The translations under genes and the position numbers were made by a program. This document shows, one piece after another, positions 35,601-43,776 of a stretch of DNA of 64,000 nucleotides; the first letter of the stretch is position 1, and the number at the start of each line of letters is the position of its first letter. The notes beneath the pieces are model-generated. The model was given only the letters and a program-made list of their open reading frames with translations. It had not been told where the DNA came from and ran no database searches. The stretch comes from Candidatus Eisenbergiella stercoravium (lineage in GTDB: Bacteria > Bacillota > Clostridia > Lachnospirales > Lachnospiraceae): NCBI GenBank assembly GCA_019113175.1, contig DXHY01000060.1:39086-103085 (forward strand). The letters are read 5' to 3'.

Positions 35601-36506
35601 TCACTCGGTCTGAGGGGCCCGTTCCTTCATGAGAAGTTCCAGCAGACATCTGGTGGCGGCGCCGAGGGGACGGCCCGGATCGCGGACCAGACAGACGTGA
35701 CGCAGAGGGATCTCCTCTACCAGCGGGATGGAAAACAGCTTTTTCTGTTCCAGAGCGTCAGCAACCAGTCTTTCCGGCACAAAGGCAAGCCCGAGATCGT
35801 GCATGGCAACCGGCAGCAGCAGATCCGCGTTCGCCATTTCTATATCATAATGAAGCGTCAGACCGTGGGCTGCAAAAAAATCCTCATAAAAACGGTAGGA
35901 CATGGTGGAGCCGGAAAGTCCTGCCAGAGGATACTGCTTCAGGTCGGGAAGACGCATGGGCGTGCTGCACAGATGGGCGAAACGGGGGCCGCCCACCAGA
36001 ACGCTTTTAAACGGGCGCAGACGGACGGACACATAGGGCTTTTCAATCTGAAAGGGCGTGGGGATGACGGCGAGATCGGTTCGTCCCTCTTTCATGTCGG
36101 AAAGCACCTGGGCCGAAGGGCCGTTGCTGATGCGGATCTTCACATCCGGATGCTCCTTCTGAAATCGTGTGAGCAGGTCAAGCAGCAGGCAGTGCAGAGC
36201 TGTTTCCGTGGCGCCGATACTGACGGAGCCTCCGTGCAGCCCCAGAGAAAGGCCGAGCTCCTCCTCCCCGCGCAGAATACGTTCGCAGGCGGGAGCCACG
36301 TAGCGGTATAACAGCTTTCCCTCCGGCGTGAGCGTGACGCCGTGCCTGGAACGGATGAAGAGACGGCAGCCCAGCTCGCTTTCCAGATTCTGGATGCTCC
36401 TGGTCACGGAAGGCTGGCTGGAAAGCAGCACATTGGCGGCTTTTGTAAAGTTACTGTATTTGGCAACATAATAAAACACTTTATAGTAATCGAAGCTCGC
36501 GTTCAT
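35601..36506 (-). CDS. LysR family transcriptional regulator
   Basis: Regulator of 301 residues. The winged helix is FDYYKVFYYVAKYSNFTKAANVLLSSQPSVTRSIQNLESELGCRLFIRS, followed by a substrate-binding domain with VSIGATETALHCLLLDLL. It starts 179 bases from the divergent V-ATPase operon and converges on the RsbW-like gene. Control of the ATPase operon is possible but not shown by any clear operator. Confidence 0.9.
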   Translation of the reverse strand: MNASFDYYKVFYYVAKYSNFTKAANVLLSSQPSVTRSIQNLESELGCRLFIRSRHGVTLTPEGKLLYRYVAPACERILRGEEELGLSLGLHGGSVSIGATETALHCLLLDLLTRFQKEHPDVKIRISNGPSAQVLSDMKEGRTDLAVIPTPFQIEKPYVSVRLRPFKSVLVGGPRFAHLCSTPMRLPDLKQYPLAGLSGSTMSYRFYEDFFAAHGLTLHYDIEMANADLLLPVAMHDLGLAFVPERLVADALEQKKLFSIPLVEEIPLRHVCLVRDPGRPLGAATRCLLELLMKERAPQTE

Positions 36507-36574
36507 GGGAAGTCCTCTTTCCGTATTGACTTTAGATATGTTATTTTGGCATAATACTCATATCACATTATTAT

Positions 36575-36603
36575 TTTTCAATATGTTTTAACCATAGTAT
36601 AAT
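36575..36603 (+). promoter_or_regulatory. Promoter of the V-ATPase operon
   Basis: TTTTCA (36575-36580), 17-bp spacer, perfect TATAAT (36598-36603), giving a leader of about 75 bases before the first gene. Confidence 0.65.
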
Positions 36604-36685
36604 ACGCCAGGAGCAAATTGAAAAGAAAAACAAAAGGAGAAAATGTGACAGCACGGACCTTTGATTCGTACAGGAGGTATGGAGG

Positions 36686-37060
36686 ATGAATACGGATACT
36701 GCAAAAGCGGCCGGCACTGCGGACGGGTCGTCGGAACAGTCCATAGGAGAGGTTCTGAAACGCCTTGTGGACGTGGAAGAGGCGGCCAGCCGGATGAAGG
36801 ATGCGGTAGAGGCCAGAAAGAAGGAACTTTCTGCTGCTGCGGACGCGAGAAAGGCGGAGTTCGACCGTCAGCTCGCGGCACAGATGGAGGAGCGTTCCCG
36901 CAAGCTGGAGGAACGTCTGGAGAAGGAGAAGCAGGAAGAGCTGGAAGGGCTTCTTCAGAAGACGAAGCAGGAGCTGGACGGGCTTCAGCGCAAGTATGAT
37001 ACGGAACATGAAAAGATAGCGGATAAAATTGTGGAGTCCATCAAGGGCGTGAGGGTTTAG
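36686..37060 (+). CDS. ntpF: V-type ATPase peripheral stalk subunit G/H
   Basis: Small coiled-coil protein of 124 residues with almost continuous Glu/Lys/Arg/Ala heptads (KDAVEARKKELSAAADARKAEFDRQLAAQMEERSRKLEERLEKEKQEELEG) and the ending DKIVESIKGVRV. Its position first in the operon and its coiled coil identify the stalk partner of subunit E. The ribosome site is GGAGGTATGGAGG just before the ATG. It precedes subunit C by four bases. Confidence 0.85.
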   Translation: MNTDTAKAAGTADGSSEQSIGEVLKRLVDVEEAASRMKDAVEARKKELSAAADARKAEFDRQLAAQMEERSRKLEERLEKEKQEELEGLLQKTKQELDGLQRKYDTEHEKIADKIVESIKGVRV

Positions 37061-37064
37061 GCAT

Positions 37065-38096
37065 ATGAGTTTATTTCGTTACAGCGGTCTGACCGCCAAG
37101 GTGAGGGCCATGAGCGGTAAACTGCTTACTCAGGAGGATTTCCTCCGGCTCGGAAGCATGGCGAATGTGCCCGAGGTAATCGCCTATCTGAAGAAAAAGC
37201 CTTCCTACGAGGCCCTTCTGGAGAAGGAGGACGAAAGAAATCTGCACAGAGGACAGGCCGAAGGGCTCATTATGCAGTCCCTGTTCGTGGATTTCGCCCG
37301 GCTGTACAGGTTTTCCAATCTGGAGCAGAGGCGCTTCCTCAACGGCTACTTCATGCGGTATGAGATCAATTTTCTCAAAGCCGTCATCCGCTCCATTCTG
37401 ACCCGCGGTGAGCCGCTGACGGATACGGAGGAGTACCGGGAGATCTTCGAACGGCATTCCGCGATTTCCCTGAAGCAGGCCGTGAACGCGGACACCATGG
37501 AAGGGCTGATTGCGGCGCTGTCCGGCACGGTCTACAGGAAGGTGCTCGCCGATGTGTACGGATCCGCCAGACGGGAGCTGTTTGATTATGAGCTGGCCCT
37601 CGATCTGTTTTTCTTCCTGAATTACTGGAAAATGGTAAAGAAGGAGCTGAAGGCAGAGGACCAGGAGGCCATCGCCCAGTCTGCAGGCGCGCAGATCGAC
37701 GCGGTGAACCTCACCTGGATCTACCGGGCAAAAAAATATTACGGGATGTCAGCAGCGCAGATTTATGCGCTGATTGTGCCCATCCATTACCGGCTCACCA
37801 GAGAGCAGGTAAAACGGATGGCAGAGGCGGCTGATGTGAACGAGCTTCTCGGAATCATGGAGACGACAAAATACGGGCGTTTCCTGGAAGGAGAGGACAA
37901 CCCGAAGCTGGAGCGCTGCATGGATGCCATGCAGGAAGCGGTGCATGAAGTGCTGCTTCGAAAAAAGCCCTATTCGGCGGCCTGCCTGGATGTCTATCTG
38001 TACCGGAAGGAGCAGGAGGCGCATAAAATCATCACAGCGATGGAATGCGTCAGATACGGTCTTCCTTCTGAAAAAATCAGAGAATATCTGGCATAA
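37065..38096 (+). CDS. ntpC: V-type ATPase subunit C (central stalk-to-rotor adaptor)
   Basis: Protein of 343 residues in the V0D/AC39 family, which seats the rotor shaft on the membrane ring. Typical features are the all-helical make-up and repeated RFLNGYFMRYEINFLKAVIRSI and LTREQVKRMAEAADVNELLGIMETTKYG segments. It has a weak ribosome site, so translation is probably coupled to the preceding gene four bases away. A stem-loop region follows before subunit I. Confidence 0.92.
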   Translation: MSLFRYSGLTAKVRAMSGKLLTQEDFLRLGSMANVPEVIAYLKKKPSYEALLEKEDERNLHRGQAEGLIMQSLFVDFARLYRFSNLEQRRFLNGYFMRYEINFLKAVIRSILTRGEPLTDTEEYREIFERHSAISLKQAVNADTMEGLIAALSGTVYRKVLADVYGSARRELFDYELALDLFFFLNYWKMVKKELKAEDQEAIAQSAGAQIDAVNLTWIYRAKKYYGMSAAQIYALIVPIHYRLTREQVKRMAEAADVNELLGIMETTKYGRFLEGEDNPKLERCMDAMQEAVHEVLLRKKPYSAACLDVYLYRKEQEAHKIITAMECVRYGLPSEKIREYLA

Positions 38097-38120
38097 GCGC
38101 ACAAACCTGCGGTTCATGCC

Positions 38121-38174
38121 GAAGAATGACAGACGTCATTCTTCCCTTTAAATGAAATGCCGCCTCCGGCGGCA
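38121..38174 (+). other. Two intercistronic stem-loops (ntpC-ntpI)
   Basis: First: GAAGAATGAC (38121-38130), loop AGAC, GTCATTCTTC (38135-38144), perfect. Second: TGCCGCC (38158-38164), loop TCC, GGCGGCA (38168-38174). The block AATGAAATGCCGCC-N3-GGCGGC recurs at 40250-40272 in the ntpI-ntpK gap. Confidence 0.85.
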
Positions 38175-38193
38175 GGAAGGGGTACGGAAACGA

Positions 38194-40146
38194 ATGATAG
38201 AAAAAATGGAATTTTTGAGTATCATCGGTCCCAGGGATCAGCTTGACCGGGTAACGGAAAAGTACCTTGGGAAATACGAGATACAGCTTGAAAATACGGT
38301 GGGTGAGCTGAAAAATCTGAAAAACATCGTGCCCAATTCAGAGAGCAATCCCTACCGTGAATGGATCGGAAAAGCACAGGAGGCCGCGGCGATCGTCAAT
38401 GGAGACGCCAGGCCGGGAGCGCAGGCGCAGAACGGAAAGAAGAAGACCGGGGCTGCCGCATTGTCTCCGGAAGAGGCAGTGGAGGTCGTGAAGGCGGCGG
38501 ACGGCCTCATGGAGGAAAGCCACAGGCAGAAAACAAAGCTGGAGGCGGAGCTGAAAAAGAAGCGCGGACTGCTGGAAGCCATCCGCCCCTATCTGAACCT
38601 GCACTTTGAGCTTTCCAAAATTCTGCACTTTGAATATGTAAGATTCCGCTTTGGAAGACTTCCGATCGGATATTATCAGAAGCTGAAGGATTATCTGCAG
38701 GAGGATGACTGCACGATCTTTGAAAAGTGCAGGGTGGACGAGTCCTATGTGTGGGGCATCTACTTCGTTCCGGCCTCCGAGGCGAAGAAGGCGGATGCGA
38801 TCTACGCTTCCATGCATTTCGAACGGATTTTCATCGAGGACGCCTATCAGGGTACGGTAGACGAAGCCTGCCAGACGCTGGAACAGGAAATTGAGGCGCT
38901 GGCAGGGCAGGAAAAGGCGCTGGATGAGAAGCTTGCCGGAGATCTGAAGAAGGACGGGGACAGGATCCTTGCCGCACAAGAGGTGATTGAGACTCAGTCC
39001 TCCCGCTTTGATATCCGCAAGCTCGCAGCCTTCACCCGGTCGAAGAATGAAACCTTCTTCATCCTCTGCGGCTGGATGACGAAGAAGGATGCGGAAAAGC
39101 TTGGAAAGGAGCTGGAAGCGGATCCTGAGCTGTTTGTGACGCTGGAGGAAAATCCGGACAGAAGAATTTCCACACCTCCCACCAGATTGAAGAATCCGGC
39201 GATCATCCGTCCCTTCGAAATGTTTGTCCGCATGTATGGACTGCCGAATTATAACGAGTTTGATCCCACGTTTTTTGTGGCGCTCACCTATTCCATCATT
39301 TTCGGTGCCATGTTCGGAGATGCGGGACAGGGCCTCTGCCTTGCTGTCGGCGGTTTCCTGCTGTACCGCTTCAAAAAGCTGAACCTTGCGGCGATCATTT
39401 CCTGCTGCGGTATCTTTTCCACAATTTTCGGCTTCCTATACGGAAGCGTGTTCGGCTTTGAAGATGTGATACCGGCTCTCTGGCTGCGGCCAACGGAAGC
39501 CATGACGACACTTCCCTTCATCGGAAGGCTGAATACGGTATTCGTGGTGACAATTGCCATTGGTATGGGACTGATCCTTTTGACAATGATCTTTTCCATC
39601 GTAAATGCCTTCAAATCGAAGGAATACGGCAAGGCGCTGTTTGATACCAACGGAGTGGCAGGCCTGGTGTTTTACGGAGCCGTCGTGCTGGTGGTGGTTC
39701 TGTTTATGACGGGAAATCATCTGCCTGCGGCAGCTGCACTGGTAATCCTTTTCGTTGTGCCGCTTCTGGTCATCGCCTGCAAGGAGCCGTTGACCCGGCT
39801 TCTGGAAAAGAAAAAGGCGAACCTGGAGGAAGGCCCTGTCATGTTTGTGGTGCAGTCCTTCTTCGAACTGTTTGAGGTCTGCCTGAGCTATTTCTCCAAC
39901 ACCCTTTCCTTCGTCCGTATCGGTGCCTTCGCGGTGAGCCATGCGGCCATGATGGGAGTGGTGCTGATGCTGGCGGGAGCGGAAAACGGCGGTACGGGAA
40001 ACCTGCTCGTCATCATTCTCGGCAATATCATCGTCTGCGGTATGGAGGGCCTGGTAGTTGGCATTCAGGTGCTCCGTCTGGAATATTACGAGTTCTTCAG
40101 CCGTTTCTATAAGGGAGACGGAAGAGAATTTAAGCCCTACATGTAA
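38194..40146 (+). CDS. ntpI: V-type ATPase subunit I (membrane stator)
   Basis: Large stator subunit of 650 residues. The first half is cytoplasmic with two long coiled-coil segments (for instance about 80-135 and 215-265). The C-terminal half has seven to eight helices, including FDPTFFVALTYSIIFGAMFGDAGQGL and NTLSFVRIGAFAVSHAAMMGVVLMLAG, which carries the Arg needed for ion passage to the ring. The ATG at 38194 is preferred; 14 extra residues from 38152 would be encoded by the upstream hairpin. Confidence 0.92.
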   Translation: MIEKMEFLSIIGPRDQLDRVTEKYLGKYEIQLENTVGELKNLKNIVPNSESNPYREWIGKAQEAAAIVNGDARPGAQAQNGKKKTGAAALSPEEAVEVVKAADGLMEESHRQKTKLEAELKKKRGLLEAIRPYLNLHFELSKILHFEYVRFRFGRLPIGYYQKLKDYLQEDDCTIFEKCRVDESYVWGIYFVPASEAKKADAIYASMHFERIFIEDAYQGTVDEACQTLEQEIEALAGQEKALDEKLAGDLKKDGDRILAAQEVIETQSSRFDIRKLAAFTRSKNETFFILCGWMTKKDAEKLGKELEADPELFVTLEENPDRRISTPPTRLKNPAIIRPFEMFVRMYGLPNYNEFDPTFFVALTYSIIFGAMFGDAGQGLCLAVGGFLLYRFKKLNLAAIISCCGIFSTIFGFLYGSVFGFEDVIPALWLRPTEAMTTLPFIGRLNTVFVVTIAIGMGLILLTMIFSIVNAFKSKEYGKALFDTNGVAGLVFYGAVVLVVVLFMTGNHLPAAAALVILFVVPLLVIACKEPLTRLLEKKKANLEEGPVMFVVQSFFELFEVCLSYFSNTLSFVRIGAFAVSHAAMMGVVLMLAGAENGGTGNLLVIILGNIIVCGMEGLVVGIQVLRLEYYEFFSRFYKGDGREFKPYM

Positions 40147-40167
40147 CAAACAACGGAAAAAAGGAGA

Positions 40168-40273
40168 GCCGCCCGGAGAGCGGCAGAACAGGAGTCCGGC
40201 ACGAACCGCAGGGTTCGCGCCAAAGAACGGCTGACGCCGTTCTTTCATGAATGAAATGCCGCCTGAGGCGGCC
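40168..40273 (+). other. Cluster of four intercistronic stem-loops (ntpI-ntpK)
   Basis: GCCGC/GCGGC (40168-40184, loop CCGGAGA); CGAACC/GGTTCG (40202-40217); AAAGAACGGC/GCCGTTCTTT (40222-40245, loop TGAC, perfect 10 bp ending in TTT); and GCCGCC/GGCGGC (40258-40272, loop TGA). They fill almost the whole 144-base gap before the ring subunit gene. Confidence 0.85.
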
Positions 40274-40290
40274 AGAACAGGAGGAAAAAA

Positions 40291-40722
40291 ATGAAAGTAT
40301 TATTATTCGCAGCACTGATCGCATGTATCGTGGTTCCCTTCCGCGTATTCTGTAAGGGAGAGCAGACAAAGAGCAGATATAAGAAAACGCTTGCCTTAAA
40401 CGGTGCGATGTTCTTCGGCCTGATGCTGGCAACGGGCGTGATGATGTTCGGCGGAAGCGCATCCGCTGCGGAGACCGCTGAGACGGCTGTGGCTGCGGCA
40501 GGCGGCCTTTCCACCGGCCTTGGCTACCTGGCAGCCGGCCTTTCCATCGGCCTTTCCTGCGTGGGCGGCGGTATCGCCGTTGCGAGCGCAGCCAGCGCGG
40601 CTCTCGGCGCCATCAGCGAAGATTCCTCCATCCTCGGTAAGTCCCTCATCTTCGTGGGTCTGGCCGAAGGTGTCTGCCTGTACGGTCTGATCATCGCCTT
40701 CATGATCCTGGGTCAGCTGTAA
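40291..40722 (+). CDS. ntpK: V-type ATPase subunit K (rotor ring)
   Basis: Ring proteolipid of 143 residues with four hydrophobic segments (about 3-20, 34-53, 72-100, 116-141). The ion-binding Glu lies in the last helix, LIFVGLAEGVCLYGLIIAF; no acid sits in the matching place of the first hairpin, so each four-helix unit carries one ion, as in Enterococcus NtpK. The Gly/Ala-rich third helix is typical of ring packing. AGGAGG ribosome site. Whether it moves Na+ or H+ cannot be told with certainty. Confidence 0.92.
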   Translation: MKVLLFAALIACIVVPFRVFCKGEQTKSRYKKTLALNGAMFFGLMLATGVMMFGGSASAAETAETAVAAAGGLSTGLGYLAAGLSIGLSCVGGGIAVASAASAALGAISEDSSILGKSLIFVGLAEGVCLYGLIIAFMILGQL

Positions 40723-41030
40723 TGAAGATGTATCTGATCAGCGACAACATTGATACCTGGACCGGCATGCGTCTTGCCGGCATTGAAGGTGCGGTGGTCC
40801 ACGAGAAACAGGAGCTGAAGGCAGAAATCGACAAGGTGCTTGCCGATCAGGAAATCGGTGTCCTGCTTCTGACGGAAAAGTTCGGAAGGGAATTTCCGGA
40901 TATCATCGACCGTATCAAGTTGGAGCGCAGGCTTCCCCTGATTGTGGAGATTCCGGACAGACACGGCACCGGCCGCGCCCCGGATTTCATCACATCCTAT
41001 GTGAACGAAGCAATCGGTATTAAAGTATGA
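40722..41030 (+). CDS. ntpG: V-type ATPase subunit F
   Basis: Small central-shaft subunit of 102 residues. It has the family fold start MKMYLISDNIDTWTGMRLAGIEGAVV and the LLLTEKFGREFPDIIDRI middle. The start overlaps the ring subunit stop as TAATG, so it is translationally coupled. In E. hirae this subunit is called NtpG. A large stem-loop begins at its stop codon. Confidence 0.9.
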   Translation: MKMYLISDNIDTWTGMRLAGIEGAVVHEKQELKAEIDKVLADQEIGVLLLTEKFGREFPDIIDRIKLERRLPLIVEIPDRHGTGRAPDFITSYVNEAIGIKV

Positions 41031-41120
41031 AGTGTGAAAAGTTAATCTAAGCCAGCCAGGGACGCTGGCCAGGATTGACTACACTTCACACGGAAGAATG
41101 GCCCGGAGAGCCATTCTTCC
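41028..41120 (+). other. Two intercistronic stem-loops (ntpG-ntpE)
   Basis: A long compound hairpin spans 41028-41088: TGAAGTGT/ACACTTCA, then GTTAATC/GATTGAC with one G-T pair, then GCCAGC/GCTGGC; it includes the stop codon. A second hairpin pairs GGAAGAATGGC (41092-41102) with GCCATTCTTCC (41110-41120), loop CCGGAGA, the same loop as the hairpin at 40168. Confidence 0.85.
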
Positions 41121-41141
41121 TGCAAATTATGGAGGTCATGT

Positions 41142-41714
41142 ATGACGACAGAAGAAAAGTTGAAGCATTTTATGGATGTGACGACGCAGAAGGTGAACGA
41201 GGAAAACGCGGAAGCGCTGGAAGAATATGAAAAGGGCCTGGATAAGGTTTTTGCAGATTATAAGGAGAACGCCACACGCAAGGCGGAGCTTTCTCTGAAG
41301 CTGAAGGAAGAGAGCCTTACGAAAAAGAAAAACGCGGAAGTTGCCAGAAGACAGATGGAGATCCGCGAGGAGACGGGCCGTCTGCAGAAGGAGCTGACCG
41401 AGAAGATTTTCGCCGAGGTGAGAGGAAAGCTGGAGCGCTACATGGGAACGGGAGATTATGAGAGATACCTGATCGCCCAGGTGCGCGCGGCGAAGGAGTT
41501 CGCCGGAGACGACGAAATCCTGATCTACATCGATCCTGCGGATATCGATAAGAAAAATTCCATCGCGGCTGCGGCAAACACCACGGTCATGGTGAGCAAA
41601 TATGGCTTCGGCGGCGGCATCCGCGCCGTCATCAAATCCCGCGGCATCCTGATCGACCAGTCATTTGAAACCAAGGTAAAAGAAGCGGCAGAAGGCTTCG
41701 TATTTCATTTATAA
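41142..41714 (+). CDS. ntpE: V-type ATPase peripheral stalk subunit E
   Basis: Stator stalk subunit of 190 residues: a long charged N-terminal helix (about 5-100) that pairs with subunit G/H, and a globular C-terminal part with KYGFGGGIRAVIKSRGILIDQSFETKVKEA, the conserved family ending. GGAGGT ribosome site. It is followed after 21 bases by the catalytic A subunit. Confidence 0.92.
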   Translation: MTTEEKLKHFMDVTTQKVNEENAEALEEYEKGLDKVFADYKENATRKAELSLKLKEESLTKKKNAEVARRQMEIREETGRLQKELTEKIFAEVRGKLERYMGTGDYERYLIAQVRAAKEFAGDDEILIYIDPADIDKKNSIAAAANTTVMVSKYGFGGGIRAVIKSRGILIDQSFETKVKEAAEGFVFHL

Positions 41715-41735
41715 GAGAAAGGAGGAAATCTTCCA

Positions 41736-43502
41736 ATGGAAAGAACAGCCAGAATTTACGGCATTAACGGACCGCTGGTCACCATTAAGGGCGAGACGGA
41801 TCTGAGAATGGGCGAAATGGTTTACGTGGGAGAAGAAAAGCTGGTCGGCGAAGTGATCCGCTTAAACAGCGAAATGGCCACGATCCAGGTTTTTGAAGAG
41901 ACCTCCGGCCTGAAGCCCGGTGAAACCATTTATCCGACGGGAGCGACTCTTTCAGTAACCCTTGCTCCCGGCATTATCACGAATATTTTTGACGGTATTG
42001 AACGTCCGCTGGCGCAGATTGCGGAAAAATCCGGGGCCTACATTGACCGCGGCTTTTCCATGGACTCCCTGGATATGGAGAAAAAATGGGAGACAAAACT
42101 CTGCGTAAAGCCGGGGGACCAGGTATACGGCGGAACCATCATCGCGGAGGTGCAGGAGACTGCGGCCATCGTGCATAAGGTCATGGTGCCCCCTGACATT
42201 TCCGGAACCGTGGAAACGGTGGTTCCTGACGGCAGCTATACCATCGGAGAGACGCTGGTGACGGTATTCCAGCCTGATGAAACGGTTGCTTCCCTGTCCA
42301 TGATCCAGAAGTGGCCCATCCGCGTGCCCCGTCCGGTGATGAAGCGTTTCCCCGCTTCCCGCCCCCTTGTGACGGGCCAGCGTATCCTCGACACCCTTTT
42401 CCCCATCGCCAAGGGCGGCACGGCTGCCATCCCCGGCGGATTCGGAACGGGAAAGACCATGACACAGCATTCCATCGCAAAATGGTCGGATGCTGATATT
42501 ATCGTATACATCGGCTGCGGCGAGCGCGGCAATGAGATGACCGAGGTGCTGGAGGATTTCTCCAAGCTGATCGACCCCAAGTCCGGCAATCCCCTGATGG
42601 ACCGGACCGTGCTGATCGCCAACACCTCCAACATGCCCGTTGCGGCCCGTGAGGCCAGCATTTACACCGGCCTGACCCTTGCGGAGTATTACCGGGACAT
42701 GGGCTATCATGTGGCCATCATGGCGGACTCCACATCCCGGTGGGCGGAGGCGCTCCGTGAGCTTTCCGGCCGTCTGGAGGAAATGCCCGCAGAGGAAGGC
42801 TTCCCGGCTTACCTGGCAAGCCGTCTGTCCGCGTTCTATGAGCGCGCCGGAATGGTGAAGACCCTGAACGGAAACGAAGGAAGCGTCACCATCATCGGAG
42901 CCGTTTCCCCGCAGGGCGGTGACTTCTCCGAGCCCGTTACCCAGAACACCAAGCGTTTTGTCCGCTGCTTCTGGGGACTGGACAAGAATCTGGCCTATTC
43001 CAGACATTTCCCGGCCATCAACTGGCTTTCCAGCTACAGCGAGTATCTGCCTGATCTGGCAAGCTGGTATGCGGACAACGTGGGACCGGATTTCATCGAT
43101 GACAGAAATCAGCTGGTTTCCATCCTGAACCAGGAGAGCAGCCTGATGGAGATCGTAAAGCTGATCGGAAACGACGTTCTTCCGGATGATCAGAAGCTGA
43201 CGCTTGAAATCGCCAGAGTGATCCGTCTGGGCTTCCTTCAGCAGAACGCCTTCCATCCCCAGGATACCTGTGTGCCGCTGGAAAAACAGAAGAAGATGAT
43301 GGATACTATCCTGTATCTGTATTCGAAGGCAAAGGCTCTGGTATCAATGGGTATGCCCATGTCCGTCCTCAAGGAGGATAAGATTTTTGATAAGGTCATT
43401 GCCATCAAATACGATGTGGAGAATGATCGTCTGGATAAATTTGACGACTACAAGGCTGCGATTGATAAATTCTACGACGATGTGATTGCGCGTAACGCAT
43501 GA
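41736..43502 (+). CDS. ntpA: V-type ATPase catalytic subunit A
   Basis: ATP-hydrolysing subunit of 588 residues, normal length for the family. Walker A is GGFGTGKT at residues 234-241, followed by VYIGCGERGNEMTEVLEDF with the catalytic Glu and the MADSTSRWAEALRE motif. The non-homologous insert typical of A-type subunits lies before Walker A (about residues 115-190). AAAGGAGG ribosome site. The long structured gap after it separates it from subunit B, with which it forms the A3B3 head. Confidence 0.95.
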   Translation: MERTARIYGINGPLVTIKGETDLRMGEMVYVGEEKLVGEVIRLNSEMATIQVFEETSGLKPGETIYPTGATLSVTLAPGIITNIFDGIERPLAQIAEKSGAYIDRGFSMDSLDMEKKWETKLCVKPGDQVYGGTIIAEVQETAAIVHKVMVPPDISGTVETVVPDGSYTIGETLVTVFQPDETVASLSMIQKWPIRVPRPVMKRFPASRPLVTGQRILDTLFPIAKGGTAAIPGGFGTGKTMTQHSIAKWSDADIIVYIGCGERGNEMTEVLEDFSKLIDPKSGNPLMDRTVLIANTSNMPVAAREASIYTGLTLAEYYRDMGYHVAIMADSTSRWAEALRELSGRLEEMPAEEGFPAYLASRLSAFYERAGMVKTLNGNEGSVTIIGAVSPQGGDFSEPVTQNTKRFVRCFWGLDKNLAYSRHFPAINWLSSYSEYLPDLASWYADNVGPDFIDDRNQLVSILNQESSLMEIVKLIGNDVLPDDQKLTLEIARVIRLGFLQQNAFHPQDTCVPLEKQKKMMDTILYLYSKAKALVSMGMPMSVLKEDKIFDKVIAIKYDVENDRLDKFDDYKAAIDKFYDDVIARNA

Positions 43503-43608
43503 CAATACGAGAAGAAGTTCTAAGCCGGCAGAATACGCCGGCCAAGAACTTCTACGGACTGTATACAGTCCGGTCTCGTATTGAAGAATGACCCCAAGGC
43601 CATTCTTC
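43503..43608 (+). other. Cloverleaf-like RNA structure plus hairpin (ntpA-ntpB)
   Basis: Closing stem CAATACGAGA (43503-43512)/TCTCGTATTG (43574-43583), perfect. Inside are arm one, AGAAGTTCT/AGAACTTCT (43513-43553) topped by GCCGGC/GCCGGC, and arm two, GGACTG-TATA-CAGTCC (43556-43571). A further hairpin GAAGAATG/CATTCTTC spans 43583-43608. Confidence 0.85.
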
Positions 43609-43631
43609 CGTATGGATTAAGATTGGAGGTT

Positions 43632-43738
43632 GCATGAGAATGTGCCTGATGGCACCTTCTTCATGCGGCAGTATTGCGCCGGAGCGTCGCAATACTGCGT
43701 TGATCGCAGCGGAGAAATCGCATTCGCGTTTTCTCCGC
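43632..43738 (+). other. Three tandem hairpins in the ntpB leader
   Basis: GCATGA...TCATGC with an inner GTGCC/GGCAC stem (43632-43666); GCAGTATTGCG/CGCAATACTGC (43668-43698, perfect 11 bp); and GCGGAGAAA/TTTCTCCGC (43709-43738). The ribosome site of ntpB follows 28 bases later. The frame through this region is open but is not homologous to any ATPase part. Confidence 0.8.
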
Positions 43739-43776
43739 GCGGCCTCAGCGTAAAGCGCTTCGGCATGGAGGTAAAT

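Noticed and set aside
38121..40273. CRISPR-like or transposon-like repeats in the V-ATPase gaps
   Set aside because: Copies are few, unevenly spaced and hairpin-centred, without spacers or transposase; treated as intercistronic stem-loops.
43630..43776. 49-residue N-terminal extension of V-ATPase subunit B
   Set aside because: The segment is made of hairpin arms, has no family match, and a strong ribosome site precedes ATG 43777.
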